This document shows, in pieces, positions 8,431-16,998 of a stretch of 61,345 nucleotides of DNA. The first letter of the stretch is position 1. Each line of letters begins with the position of its first letter. Origin of the DNA: SIG701 sp045577175 (lineage in GTDB: Bacteria; Bacillota; Clostridia; Oscillospirales; CAG-272); NCBI GenBank assembly GCA_045577175.1, contig JAZNHT010000034.1:1-61345 (forward strand), in the 5' to 3' direction. The position numbers and the translations under genes are program-made. The notes under the pieces are model-generated. The model did not search any database. It was not told the origin of the DNA and was given only the letters and a program-made list of their open reading frames with translations.

Positions 8431-9846
8431 TTAGACGAGTTTTGGGCAGAGAGCACCAATATCGCCTGCGCCCATCACGAGAATTGTGTCACCGACGGTG
8501 CATTTTTTACGAAGATAGGATGCAATCTCCTCCGTGTCAGATACGGCACGGCAGTTTCCGCCGTGTGCACGGGTTGCCTCAGCAAGCAGCTCGGAGGATA
8601 CACCGAGAGAATCTGTCTCCCGTGCGGTGTAAATGTCCGCGATAATCACCTCGCACACGCCGTCTGCGGCGAGCGCATCCGCGAAATCATCAAACAGCTC
8701 CCTCGTGCGTGAGTAGGTGTGCGGCTGGAATACGCAGAACAGCCGCTCGGGCTGCATGGAGACAGCCGCCTTCAGCGTCGCCGCAATCTCGGTCGGATGG
8801 TGGGCGTAATCGTCGTACACATCCGCCCCTTTTTTTGTTTTTCCGCGGTAATCCATGCGGCGTGATGCACCGGCAAACTGTGCGAGCGCATCTGCTACTG
8901 TATCGGGAGAGATACCGCACTCCAGTGCGACCGCGGCGGCGGCAATCGCATCGGTGATGCTGTGCGAGCCGGGAACCTGCATCCTCACACGGCAGAGCTT
9001 CTCACCGTTTTTCAGAATCGTGAATGTGGGGCATCCGCCCGTGAAATAAATGTCCACGGCGTTGTAGTCCGCTTCCGCGTGTTCTACACCGAATGTCACG
9101 GTGCGTCCGTCATATCCCTCGGCGGCTCGCATGACGTTTTCGTCTCCGGCGTTCAGATACACTGTGCCGTCCGCACCCGTGCGCACCATGAATTTTTTGA
9201 ACGAATCCTCAATCTGCGAAAGATCGCGGAAATAGTCGGGATGATCCATCTCAATATTCAGAACAACGGCATCCGTCGGGTAGAAATCAAGGAACGAATC
9301 CATGTATTCGCACGCTTCAAAGATGAAGAAATCCTCCGCGCCGATGCGGTCACAGCGGTTGTCCGCGTCCTTCATCGGTGCGCCGCAGCTTACGGTCGGA
9401 TCAAGACCTGCCACGCGGAATACGCATTCCAGTATGGCGGTCGTCGTACTCTTGCCGTGCATACCGCTGACACCGATGCGGCGGCTGTATCCGCTCATGA
9501 TATAGCCGAGGTAATCCGCACGGGAGACAACGGGAAGCCCCAAACGGCACGCCTCTGCGTATTCGGGCAGATTGGCAGGGATCGCCACGGTGTAGACGAG
9601 CATATCCGCGTCAGCGACGCGCGCGGTATCCGATTTGTACCAGATGTCAATGCCGAGCTCCTCAAGCTGCTTTGTGAGCGCGGACGGCGTGCGGTCGTAT
9701 CCGCAGACGGAGTGTCCGCGCAGATGCGTGATGTGCGCAAGTGAGTTCATACTCACACCGCCTATGCCGGCAAAAACGATCTTTTTGGGGGAGGAGAGCC
9801 ATGCTGCAATTTTCTCCGCGCCGAAATGGGTATTGGGCAATGCCAT
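8431..9846 (-). CDS. murC: UDP-N-acetylmuramate--L-alanine ligase
   Basis: 471 residues from the chosen start. Motifs: GIGGVSMNSLA (Rossmann), ATP P-loop GMHGKSTTT (about residue 112), YDDYAHHPTEI, FQPHTYSRT and GAGDIG near the C-terminus, all typical of MurC. It adds L-alanine to UDP-MurNAc in the cytoplasm. I chose the ATG at 9846 because GGAGG lies 7 bases before it; an in-frame ATG 12 codons upstream has no ribosome site. The P-loop has GKSTTT instead of the more usual GKTTTT. A TATAAT at 9921-9916 is a possible -10, with a weak -35. murD is in the same window at 30 kb but not linked. Confidence 0.93.
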   Translation of the reverse strand: MALPNTHFGAEKIAAWLSSPKKIVFAGIGGVSMNSLAHITHLRGHSVCGYDRTPSALTKQLEELGIDIWYKSDTARVADADMLVYTVAIPANLPEYAEACRLGLPVVSRADYLGYIMSGYSRRIGVSGMHGKSTTTAILECVFRVAGLDPTVSCGAPMKDADNRCDRIGAEDFFIFEACEYMDSFLDFYPTDAVVLNIEMDHPDYFRDLSQIEDSFKKFMVRTGADGTVYLNAGDENVMRAAEGYDGRTVTFGVEHAEADYNAVDIYFTGGCPTFTILKNGEKLCRVRMQVPGSHSITDAIAAAAVALECGISPDTVADALAQFAGASRRMDYRGKTKKGADVYDDYAHHPTEIAATLKAAVSMQPERLFCVFQPHTYSRTRELFDDFADALAADGVCEVIIADIYTARETDSLGVSSELLAEATRAHGGNCRAVSDTEEIASYLRKKCTVGDTILVMGAGDIGALCPKLV

Positions 9847-9981
9847 ATCCGTACCTCCGAAAATGAGAGATTTGTTTGACAAATTGTGAATGGAGTTCTT
9901 TTTTTGTTCACGTTTATTATACGGCTGATTTATAAAAAATAAATAGTAAATTCAAAAAAAACTTCCATCCGCGTTGAATAT

Positions 9982-10009
9982 TTGTCATATTCGTATTGTA
10001 TACTATGAT
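9982..10009 (+). promoter_or_regulatory. Possible promoter of spoVG
   Basis: TTGTCA (9982-9987) and TATGAT (10004-10009) with a 16-base spacer, about 70 bases upstream of the spoVG start. Several overlapping AT-rich hexamers are present, so the exact pair is uncertain. I found no convincing sigma-H consensus, which drives spoVG in Bacillus. Confidence 0.4.
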
Positions 10010-10078
10010 ATAGGATGCAGGACAGGCTGTGTCCCGCATCGTATGCGAAATCAGGTGAAACACCGGGAGGAAAAAACA

Positions 10079-10384
10079 ATGGAGATAACCGATATCAAAA
10101 TCCGCAAACTTTTTGAGGAGGGACCGATGAAAGCGGTCGTCTCCGTTACCTTTGACGGGCAGCTCGCACTGCACGACATCAAGGTCATCTACGCACGGGA
10201 GAAATACTTTATCGTGATGCCGAGCCGCAAGAATCCGGACGGCACGTACCGCGATATTGTGCACCCGATCAATGCGTCGTTCCGTGCCGATCTCGAGGAG
10301 AGCGTGATCGCCGCCTACCGCGAGGAGCTTGCCAGGGCAGAGTCAGAAGCGCCGCTTGCCGAGGAAAGCGTAGTCACCGAATAA
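10079..10384 (+). CDS. spoVG: SpoVG family RNA/DNA-binding regulator
   Basis: 101 residues beginning MEITDIKIRKL, with VTFDGQLALHDIKVI, FIVMPSRKNPDGTYRDIVHP and INASFR, the full SpoVG core. Members are small nucleic-acid-binding regulators linked to septation, sporulation or virulence in Firmicutes. GGGAGG lies 7 bases before the ATG; the longer reading frame upstream lacks a ribosome site. The tail after about residue 85 is acidic. It stands alone between murC (divergent) and a terminator at 10405-10436. Confidence 0.95.
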   Translation: MEITDIKIRKLFEEGPMKAVVSVTFDGQLALHDIKVIYAREKYFIVMPSRKNPDGTYRDIVHPINASFRADLEESVIAAYREELARAESEAPLAEESVVTE

Positions 10385-10404
10385 CGAATCAAGAAACCGA
10401 TACT

Positions 10405-10436
10405 GCGTCTGCCCGAGCGGCAGGCGCTTTTTATTT
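10405..10436 (+). terminator. Intrinsic terminator after spoVG
   Basis: Hairpin GCGTCTGCC / GGCAGGCGC (one G-T pair) with loop CGAGC, followed by TTTTTATTTTTT. It overlaps the 3' end of the convergent flavin reductase gene. Confidence 0.85.
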
Positions 10437-11051
10437 TTTCGCAGGGCGTTCGCTTTTGTTTTCGGCGGATGCCTTTTTTGTAGGATGCTTCTTCTTTTTC
10501 TTTACCGAGAAGCCGAACGTGCCAAGCGATTTGCCGAGCGCGTAATATTCGCCGTGGAGATACGCCGCAAGATTCGCGCGGTCGAGGCAGAGCTTGCCGC
10601 TTGGGTCAATTAGAGAGGGATCAACTTCGATACCCACGATGTCCGCAAGGAACATATCGTGCGATCCCATGGGGATAATATCCGTAACGCGGCAGTCGAG
10701 GGAAAGCGGAGCCTCCGCAATCAGCGGGCAGGAAAGAAAGGCGCTCGGCTCCTTTGTCAAGCCGCAGCGGGCGAATTTATCCACCTTCCGTCCGGTGAAA
10801 ACGCCGCACGTATCCGCATGGCGCACAAGCTCCTGCGTGGTCAGATGAATGGCGAACTCGCCGCGCTCCTTGATGATTCCGTAGGAGTGGCGCGTCGGAC
10901 GGATGGAGATGTACGTCTTGGGCGGAATCGTGTTCACAATCCCCGTCCAGGCGATCGTGATGATGTTGGCGTCCTCCATCGTGCCGCACGTGACCATCGT
11001 CGGCGGTACGGGACCGAGCAGGGTGCCGCCCTTCCATTGTATTTTAGCCAT
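10431..11051 (-). CDS. Flavin reductase-like FMN-binding protein
   Basis: 206 residues. The pattern LLGPVPPTMVTCGT, ANIITIAWTGIVNTIPP, YISIRPTRHSY, FAIHLTT and FTGRKVDKF matches the flavin-reductase-like domain, a split beta-barrel that binds FMN. Clostridial relatives are often annotated as NADPH-flavin oxidoreductases, with unknown partner. The last 30 residues are Lys-rich and low-complexity (VKKKKKHPTKKASAENK), beyond the domain. It is a single gene, convergent with spoVG, with an overlapping terminator T-run. Confidence 0.85.
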   Translation of the reverse strand: MAKIQWKGGTLLGPVPPTMVTCGTMEDANIITIAWTGIVNTIPPKTYISIRPTRHSYGIIKERGEFAIHLTTQELVRHADTCGVFTGRKVDKFARCGLTKEPSAFLSCPLIAEAPLSLDCRVTDIIPMGSHDMFLADIVGIEVDPSLIDPSGKLCLDRANLAAYLHGEYYALGKSLGTFGFSVKKKKKHPTKKASAENKSERPAKK

Positions 11052-11115
11052 AGCTCCTCCAGCGGATGAATTTAGGCGAGTGCCTATCTGCGTCCAAATT
11101 AGCCGTTTGTCGAAA

Positions 11116-12048
11116 TTATATACCGATCGCGGATGTGAGCAGATAGATCAGCGGAATCGTGACGATCGACAAAACCGTTGTCACCGCAAAAAGCTGTGAG
11201 GCGTAGTCCGTGTCGTGCCCGTACAGGAGAGAAAACATCGGACAGGCGGCGGCAACGGGGCAGGCAACGGCGAAAATCGGGATCAGGATCAGCATCGGCT
11301 CCAGCGGCAAAAAACGGAATACGAGCACCGTCACAGCAGGAACGAGAAGCAGCTTGCACCCCGTGATGTAATAAAGCCGCGGATTTTTCAAACCGGTAAG
11401 CCACTTCGTTCCGGCGATGGAGGCACCGGCGGCGATCATGGCGAACGGCGTGTTCATGGAGCCGATCAGATCAATCGGTTCGAGAATGAAGGCAGGCACC
11501 TTGATGCGCAGAATCAGGCAAAGGAAGCCGAGGATTGTTGCCACCGTTGCCGGGGAGATTATATTTTTGAGCGTATCCTTCAGCGGTGTTTTTCCGACGA
11601 GCAGAGGTACGCCGAGTATCCAAAGCAGAATATTGAACACGGTAATGAACGCGGTAATATAGATCGCGCCCTCCGAGCCGTACAGACTGGTAATGAGCGG
11701 TATGCCGAAAAAGCCGCAGTTGGAGAAAATGAGGCACAGCCGTTCCAGATTGTGACGCTTATCCTCGCCCTTTTTCTTGCGCGCCAGCACAAATGCAAGC
11801 GGAATCTGGATGGCGTACGCAAGCAGACAGAGCAAAAATGAGATGCCGAGGTTTTTGATAATGCGGATGTCGTACTCTATTTGATACGAGAAGAAAATCA
11901 GCATGGGCGTGACGAGCTTGAGAGCGAGCACGGACAGCTTCTTTCCCGTATTTACATCGATGATGCCGATTTTTGTGCAGATGAATCCGACGAGCGTCAG
12001 CATAAACATTGTGAAAATCTTCTGTATGATAATCAGCGATAAGCCCAT
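11116..12048 (-). CDS. AEC-family (auxin efflux carrier type) membrane transporter
   Basis: 310 residues made almost wholly of hydrophobic segments in two halves joined by a short charged loop (ARKKKGEDKRHN, about residues 90-101). GKKLSVLALKLVTPMLIF near the N-terminus and CPVAAACPMFSLLYG near the C-terminus are typical of the AEC/MleP family. Bacterial members move small organic anions such as malate or lactate; the substrate here is unknown. It has its own promoter at 12096-12124. The gene is monocistronic, divergent from the acyltransferase gene. Confidence 0.85.
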   Translation of the reverse strand: MGLSLIIIQKIFTMFMLTLVGFICTKIGIIDVNTGKKLSVLALKLVTPMLIFFSYQIEYDIRIIKNLGISFLLCLLAYAIQIPLAFVLARKKKGEDKRHNLERLCLIFSNCGFFGIPLITSLYGSEGAIYITAFITVFNILLWILGVPLLVGKTPLKDTLKNIISPATVATILGFLCLILRIKVPAFILEPIDLIGSMNTPFAMIAAGASIAGTKWLTGLKNPRLYYITGCKLLLVPAVTVLVFRFLPLEPMLILIPIFAVACPVAAACPMFSLLYGHDTDYASQLFAVTTVLSIVTIPLIYLLTSAIGI

Positions 12049-12095
12049 CCGCTCTTTTTCTCCGTTCTTTCAACATCTGTATGCCCAACTTTATT

Positions 12096-12124
12096 ATTAT
12101 ACCATTCTTTTCCCGAATATGCAA
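12096..12124 (-). promoter_or_regulatory. Promoter of the AEC transporter gene
   Basis: Reverse-strand TTGCAT (12124-12119) and TATAAT (12101-12096) with a 17-base spacer, about 48 bases upstream of the ATG. Confidence 0.78.
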
Positions 12125-12404
12125 GGTTTTTGCCGTCCGAAAATCCGAGCGGATACATCTTTTTTGCGCGCTGGAGATTTTCTGTAAAAATTTTTCTGAA
12201 AAATTCCACGAATGTTAACAAAAGTACATAAATATATGCTATAATAGTACAACATAGGTGATCCAAATTATTTGAATAGTATTCGAATATATCAATCAAG
12301 TTTCTCAATATTACAAGTATGAAGTCTTGGTCTACGCATAGATAATAATAGAGAGACAAAAATTGTTATAAATATGACGTAAATAAAAAAGGAGGTGCGG
12401 TTTT
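12125..12404. other. AT-rich divergent intergenic region
   Basis: Together with the AEC promoter just before it, this fills the 356-base gap between divergent genes. It is much AT-richer than its surroundings and holds an extended -10 promoter for the plus-strand gene and the ribosome site GGAGG at 12391-12395. Short reverse-strand frames here have no family match and no ribosome site, so I do not call them genes. Confidence 0.6.
12237..12245 (+). promoter_or_regulatory. Extended -10 promoter of the acyltransferase-symporter operon
   Basis: TGCTATAAT, an extended -10 element. TTAACA at 12215 is 19 bases upstream and may serve as a weak -35. The transcript would have a leader of about 155 bases before the TTG start. 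Confidence 0.6.
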
Positions 12405-13787
12405 TTGGGTAGAGAAAAAAAAGAGAAAATAGTTCCGGAAGTAGAATTTACGCTTGTACATAGTGAAGACATTGAAAAATTGATAAAAATAAGAAATGAG
12501 TTATTTGCTGAGGCAGGTATTCCAATCCCTAATGTTTCTGATACTGGCGAGAGGAAAAAAGGCAGTGCACCGCGCAAGAAAAAAAAGTGGACGCGCTTCA
12601 GACATCGTGTTTATACCTTTTTCGGACGTCCCGTGCTCGCGCTTTTGTGCCGTACCATGTACGGACTCCGCGTCACCCGATTCAAGGAGCAGGGCAAAAG
12701 ACAGTATCTCGTTCTGATGAATCACCAGACTGCGTTCGATCAGTTTTTCATCGCGGTCGCATTCCGCGGTCCGGTGTATTATCTCGCTTCGGAGGATCTC
12801 TTTTCCAAGGGATTCGTCTCCTCGCTGATCCGTCACCTCGTGGCACCGATTCCGATCCGCAAATCCATGACGGACATCAAGGCGGTGCTTGACTGCAAGA
12901 GAGTCGCGCGCGAGGGCGGTACGATTGCGCTTGCGCCCGAGGGAAACCGTACATACAGCGGACGGACAGAGCATATCAAGCCGTCAATCGCCTCGTTTGT
13001 GCGCTCTTTGAAGCTGCCCGTTGCGATTTTTAAGATTGAGGGCGGCTACGGTGTGCATCCGCGCTGGAGCGATGTGCGCAGAAAAGGACCGATGAAAGCG
13101 GGCGTCTCCCGCGTGATCGAGTACGAGGAGTACAAGAATCTCACGGACGACGAGCTGTTTAGGCTGATTTCCGATGAATTGTACGTCAACGAGGCGAAGG
13201 CGGACGGGTTTTATTACCACAAGCGTTCTGCGGAGTATCTGGAGCGTTGCATGTACGTCTGCCCGTTCTGCGGACTGTCCGAGTTTGAGACAAACGGAGA
13301 CAAAATCACGTGCAAAAAATGTGCGCGCACCGTGCGGTATCTTCCGTCGAAGGAGCTTCAGGGCGAAGGATTTGACTTCCCGTTCCGCTTTATCGCGGAT
13401 TGGTATGATTATCAGTCGGATTTCGTCCGCGCGCTTGATCTCACGCCGTATGCGGATACGCCTGTGTACAGCGATACGATCCGCTTTTCCGAAACAGTTG
13501 TGTACAGCCACAAGGAGCTGATCGCCGAGGAAGCAACGCTGTCGGTGTATGCGGATCGATTCACGGTGCGTTTCGGGGAGCAGACGCTTACCTATCCGTT
13601 TGCGACAATTACCGCCGCGAGTGCGCTCGGACGCAACAAGCTCAATCTGTACATAGACGGGCGAATTTTCCAGGTCCACGGAGACAAACGCTTCTGCGTT
13701 CTCAAATATCTGAATCTTTATTATCATGCCGTGAGCGAAAAGAGCGCGGCGGAAGGAGAGAAACATGCAGAATTTTTGGGACTTTGA
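12405..13787 (+). CDS. PlsC-like 1-acyl-glycerol-phosphate acyltransferase with zinc ribbon
   Basis: 460 residues from a TTG start, chosen because GGAGG lies 9 bases before it and no usable ATG exists before the conserved region. The acyltransferase motifs are NHQTAFD (HX4D) near residue 105 and PEGNRTYSG near residue 175. After the PlsC domain comes a zinc ribbon, CPFCG then CKKC (about residues 284-306), and a C-terminal beta-rich region. It probably acylates lysophosphatidic acid or a related lipid at the membrane. The first ~50 residues are strikingly AT-rich in codon use compared with the rest. The last 23 bases overlap the symporter gene, so the two are translationally coupled. Confidence 0.82.
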   Translation: MGREKKEKIVPEVEFTLVHSEDIEKLIKIRNELFAEAGIPIPNVSDTGERKKGSAPRKKKKWTRFRHRVYTFFGRPVLALLCRTMYGLRVTRFKEQGKRQYLVLMNHQTAFDQFFIAVAFRGPVYYLASEDLFSKGFVSSLIRHLVAPIPIRKSMTDIKAVLDCKRVAREGGTIALAPEGNRTYSGRTEHIKPSIASFVRSLKLPVAIFKIEGGYGVHPRWSDVRRKGPMKAGVSRVIEYEEYKNLTDDELFRLISDELYVNEAKADGFYYHKRSAEYLERCMYVCPFCGLSEFETNGDKITCKKCARTVRYLPSKELQGEGFDFPFRFIADWYDYQSDFVRALDLTPYADTPVYSDTIRFSETVVYSHKELIAEEATLSVYADRFTVRFGEQTLTYPFATITAASALGRNKLNLYIDGRIFQVHGDKRFCVLKYLNLYYHAVSEKSAAEGEKHAEFLGL

Positions 13788-15168
13788 GGTGTGGGGCGGC
13801 ATCAATCTGATCGCCGTGCTCTTGCTCAGCCTTCTGGTAGCGAATATGATTAAGCGGTCGGTGCCGCTTTTGCGCAATTCGCTCATTCCGACAGCGGTGC
13901 TCGGCGGTATTATCCTCCTGCTTGCATCGATCGTGTATAAGCAGATCACGGGCAACGTGCTGTTTGATACGGCTTTTTTCGGCGGCAGCGGCATGGCGGA
14001 TCTCGAAACGATCACCTACCATGCGCTTGCGCTCGGATTTATTGCGACGGCGTTCAAGCCGGCGAAGGAAAAGCTGTCCGCCAAACGGAGCGCGGAGATT
14101 TTCAACACAGGTGTGACGACCGTATCGACGTATCTTTTGCAGGGCATCTTTGGTATGGGGATCACGATCTTTATCGCCGCCTTTGTCGTGAAGGAGTTTT
14201 TTTCGGCGGCAGGCATCCTGCTTCCGTTCGGCTATGGGCAGGGCACCGGTCAGGCGATGAACTACGGCAATATTTACGAGCAGGGAACGCCTTCTTTTGT
14301 CGGCGGCAAGAGCTTCGGCCTCACGATCGCCGCACTCGGCTTTTTGAGCGCGGCACTCGGCGGTGTGATTCATCTGAACATTCTGAAAAAGAAACATAAG
14401 ATCGTCCATCGCGGCAGTGAAAACGCCGAGGCACTCGGTATGGGTGACGTGCAGGGCGATGACGAGATCCCGATGAACGGCAGTATGGATAAGCTGTCCG
14501 TACAGATGGCGTGGGTGTTTGTCGCGTATTTCCTGACGCACCTTGCGCTGTTCGGTCTCGGAAAACTCCTGCCGGGGATGCGCTCCGTGCTGTACGGTTT
14601 CAACTTCCTCATCGGTGTTCTGATTGCGACCGTGATCTGCGCCGTTGTCACCGCACTTCGCCGCCGCGGTCTTGTCCACCGTCAGTATGTGAACACGTTT
14701 CTCATGAACCGTATCAGCGGCTTCTTCTTTGATATAATGGTGATTGCAGGTATTGCCGCCATCCGTCTCGATATTCTTGAAAGCTACTGGGGCATTATGC
14801 TGATTCTCGGCGTAGTCGGTGCGGTAATTACGTATGCGTACAACAGATTCGTAGCAAAAAAACTGTTCCCCGATTATCCCGAGGAGCAGTTCCTCGCCAT
14901 GTACGGTATGCTTACGGGTACGGCAAGCACGGGCGTTATCCTCATGCGTGAGATTGACCCGAACTACGAAACTCCGGCGGCGGATAACCTTGTGTATCAG
15001 AATTTCCCCGCGATCGTGTTCGGATTTCCGATGATGATTCTGGCAACGCTTGCGCCGAAGCAGCCGGTCTACACGCTGCTTATACTGATCGGTTTCTTCA
15101 TTGTGATGAACGTGATCCTCTTCCGCCGCGCGATCTTCTGCCGAAAAAAAGACGGAAAGAAAAAATAA
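13765..15168 (+). CDS. GltS-like sodium/glutamate symporter family protein
   Basis: 467 residues with about 11 hydrophobic segments. INLIAVLLLSLLVANMIKR, RNSLIPTAVLGG and the glycine-rich PFGYGQGTGQAMNYG and YGMLTGTASTGVIL loops match the GltS/ESS family, which imports glutamate with sodium. It is longer than the classical ~400-residue GltS, with an extra cytoplasmic stretch near residues 210-240 (KKKHKIVHRGSENAEALG). The start overlaps the upstream acyltransferase gene; GGAGAG lies just before the ATG. A terminator follows. Transport of glutamate itself is not proven by sequence. Confidence 0.84.
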   Translation: MQNFWDFEVWGGINLIAVLLLSLLVANMIKRSVPLLRNSLIPTAVLGGIILLLASIVYKQITGNVLFDTAFFGGSGMADLETITYHALALGFIATAFKPAKEKLSAKRSAEIFNTGVTTVSTYLLQGIFGMGITIFIAAFVVKEFFSAAGILLPFGYGQGTGQAMNYGNIYEQGTPSFVGGKSFGLTIAALGFLSAALGGVIHLNILKKKHKIVHRGSENAEALGMGDVQGDDEIPMNGSMDKLSVQMAWVFVAYFLTHLALFGLGKLLPGMRSVLYGFNFLIGVLIATVICAVVTALRRRGLVHRQYVNTFLMNRISGFFFDIMVIAGIAAIRLDILESYWGIMLILGVVGAVITYAYNRFVAKKLFPDYPEEQFLAMYGMLTGTASTGVILMREIDPNYETPAADNLVYQNFPAIVFGFPMMILATLAPKQPVYTLLILIGFFIVMNVILFRRAIFCRKKDGKKK

Positions 15169-15174
15169 ATACAG

Positions 15175-15214
15175 AAACACCGCTGCCCGTATGGACAGCG
15201 GTGTTTTTGTTTGG
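15175..15214 (+). terminator. Intrinsic terminator after the GltS-like gene
   Basis: Arms AAACACCGCTG (15175-15185) and CAGCGGTGTTT (15196-15206) followed by T-rich sequence. The arms are almost the same as those of the hairpin at 16964-16995. Confidence 0.88.
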
Positions 15215-15286
15215 CTGAGCATTTTTGTACCCGCTCAGCCTTATTTATCGGGATAGTACTTTGATACCCCTGCCAGGATGCGATTT

Positions 15287-16900
15287 TTACTCCAGATACA
15301 TGTATGCGCCGATGGTGGCGGGCGTGGCTTCATCATATTTCAGCCAGCCGTCCGCGATTGCCTGCATAAAAACAATATTTCTTGACATTGTACTATTGCT
15401 ACATGCGAAATAGCACATTCTCTCATTGTTTTTGAATAAGGGCGGCAGTGATTCTGCAGTAAGATTAAAAGCAAATTCTTTTGCCTCTGATACAATTTGT
15501 TTGATTTTTTGAACGGTCTGAGTAATCGATTTCCTTTCCTCGTCAGTAAAACTTGACCAAGCTTTTTCTACCGTATCAGCGTTTAATACCACTATTGCAG
15601 GTTCATAGGCAGAACTGTTTTTCTTAATATATCCGTACTCCAGAAGTTTGTCAAGCCAAATTTTCTCGCAAGCCTCCCATTTGCCCTCTGCAACCATCGC
15701 CAAAGAATGTGATTCTTCAGTACAAAGGTACGAAGGGGTTTTTGCCTCAATATTTTCATATTTGAACTTATACTGTGAAAAGCTTGCGTCTGAACCATGA
15801 TGTCCCACAAAGGGGATGTACGGGATATCAGCGTTCTGATATCCAACGATATCCCAGCTTCCATTGTTAGGACGCTTGGTGTATTCGAAGTTTCCTTTGC
15901 GCTTTGTATAGGCAAGCGTGTCAAATGCCTTCATCAAAAGAACCCACTTGGCATCTTCGTAAGTTGTATATTCGCCGTAATATTTGATATCGTGCGTCTC
16001 GCATGCTTTTGAATACTCATCCACAAGCTTTTCAAGGAGCCCGGTAAGTCTTTCAGTTATGCGATTATTGTAATTCCAAATCTTCTCTTGCACATCTTTT
16101 CCGATGATGGGAAAGGCTGTTTCATATTTGTTTCCCTTCTTAATTAAAAAAGTTTGGTCTGTCAAATATTTCAGTTCATCTTCCATATAAGGCAACGCAA
16201 CGCCGAGTTCAATAGACAGCTCCTCCGCAGTTGAGGGATTCCCATAAGCCTCAAGGAAAATATTTTTGTACATTGCATGAGAAAGAATGCTCCACGGCTG
16301 ACCATAATCTCCAAACTTATCACAGTTATTCGTGAATGTAATTTCTTCCGGCTTGTAGCTTCGTTTGCCAAATTCTCTTGCCATACGCATACCTTCTTTC
16401 AAAATATTTCTTGCCCGGTAAAGACGCTGCTTTACTGCGGGGACGGAAAGGGAGAGAGACGCGGCAATATCGCGCACGCTTTTGTTCTCAATGTAGTAGG
16501 CAACGACGATGCAGCGGTATTCGCGCTCGATAAATGCAAGCTCACGTCTGAGTAAGGAGAGCTGTTCCTCCCGAATCATTTTTTCAAGCGTGCTTTCGCT
16601 GTCATCTGCGATTTCATACTCACCGACATCGGTCCCGGTAACCGATTCGGCTCGCTTGTGCTTTTTGTCTGCCCATACAGCGTAACGGTTGCGTGCGATT
16701 TGCCATACCCATGCCGAAAAGTTTTTTGGAATCGTTCCTTTGTTCAGCGCAGTCAGAATAGTGAGTGCAATATCCTGCGTCAAATCTTCTGCTTCCGTGC
16801 TGTTTCCGGTCTTTCTGAGACAGAAATAAAAGAGCTTTTCCATATAATTTTCCGTGAAAGCCGCGGTGTACTTCTCGGTCATGAGGTTGTTTTCTGCCAT
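15287..16900 (-). CDS. ECF-type sigma factor fused to a large C-terminal winged-helix/sensor region
   Basis: 537 residues from the ATG at 16900, which has AGGAGG 8 bases before it. The first ~170 residues are an ECF sigma factor: region 2 (AEDLTQDIALTILT, FSAWVWQIARNRYAVW) and region 4 (YRCIVVAYYIENKSVRDIA, SLSVPAVKQRLYRARN). A probable winged helix follows (about 195-265: NPSTAEELSIELGVALPYME, LTDQTFLIKKGNKYETAF). About 270 residues of unassigned sequence come after it. It probably directs RNA polymerase to a small regulon, with the C-terminal part replacing a separate anti-sigma factor; that role is inferred. No anti-sigma gene lies next to it. The gene stands alone between two terminators. 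Confidence 0.8.
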   Translation of the reverse strand: MAENNLMTEKYTAAFTENYMEKLFYFCLRKTGNSTEAEDLTQDIALTILTALNKGTIPKNFSAWVWQIARNRYAVWADKKHKRAESVTGTDVGEYEIADDSESTLEKMIREEQLSLLRRELAFIEREYRCIVVAYYIENKSVRDIAASLSLSVPAVKQRLYRARNILKEGMRMAREFGKRSYKPEEITFTNNCDKFGDYGQPWSILSHAMYKNIFLEAYGNPSTAEELSIELGVALPYMEDELKYLTDQTFLIKKGNKYETAFPIIGKDVQEKIWNYNNRITERLTGLLEKLVDEYSKACETHDIKYYGEYTTYEDAKWVLLMKAFDTLAYTKRKGNFEYTKRPNNGSWDIVGYQNADIPYIPFVGHHGSDASFSQYKFKYENIEAKTPSYLCTEESHSLAMVAEGKWEACEKIWLDKLLEYGYIKKNSSAYEPAIVVLNADTVEKAWSSFTDEERKSITQTVQKIKQIVSEAKEFAFNLTAESLPPLFKNNERMCYFACSNSTMSRNIVFMQAIADGWLKYDEATPATIGAYMYLE

Positions 16901-16957
16901 TCTCTCGCCTCCTTTCATCCATATAGTGTGGCAAAAGCGGATTTGGTAACAAACTTT

Positions 16958-16995
16958 TATAAAAAACACCGCTGTCCGTGAAGACAGCGGTGTTT
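16958..16995 (-). terminator. Intrinsic terminator of the purine/formate operon
   Basis: Thirteen-base perfect stem AAACACCGCTGTC / GACAGCGGTGTTT, loop of six, followed on the reverse strand by a T-run. It is just after the purC stop codon and also blocks read-through towards the sigma gene. Confidence 0.9.
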
Positions 16996-16998
16996 CTA

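Noticed and set aside
13702..15222. 506-codon reverse frame opposite the GltS-like gene
   Set aside because: His/Arg-rich nonsense translation opposite a clear membrane transporter.
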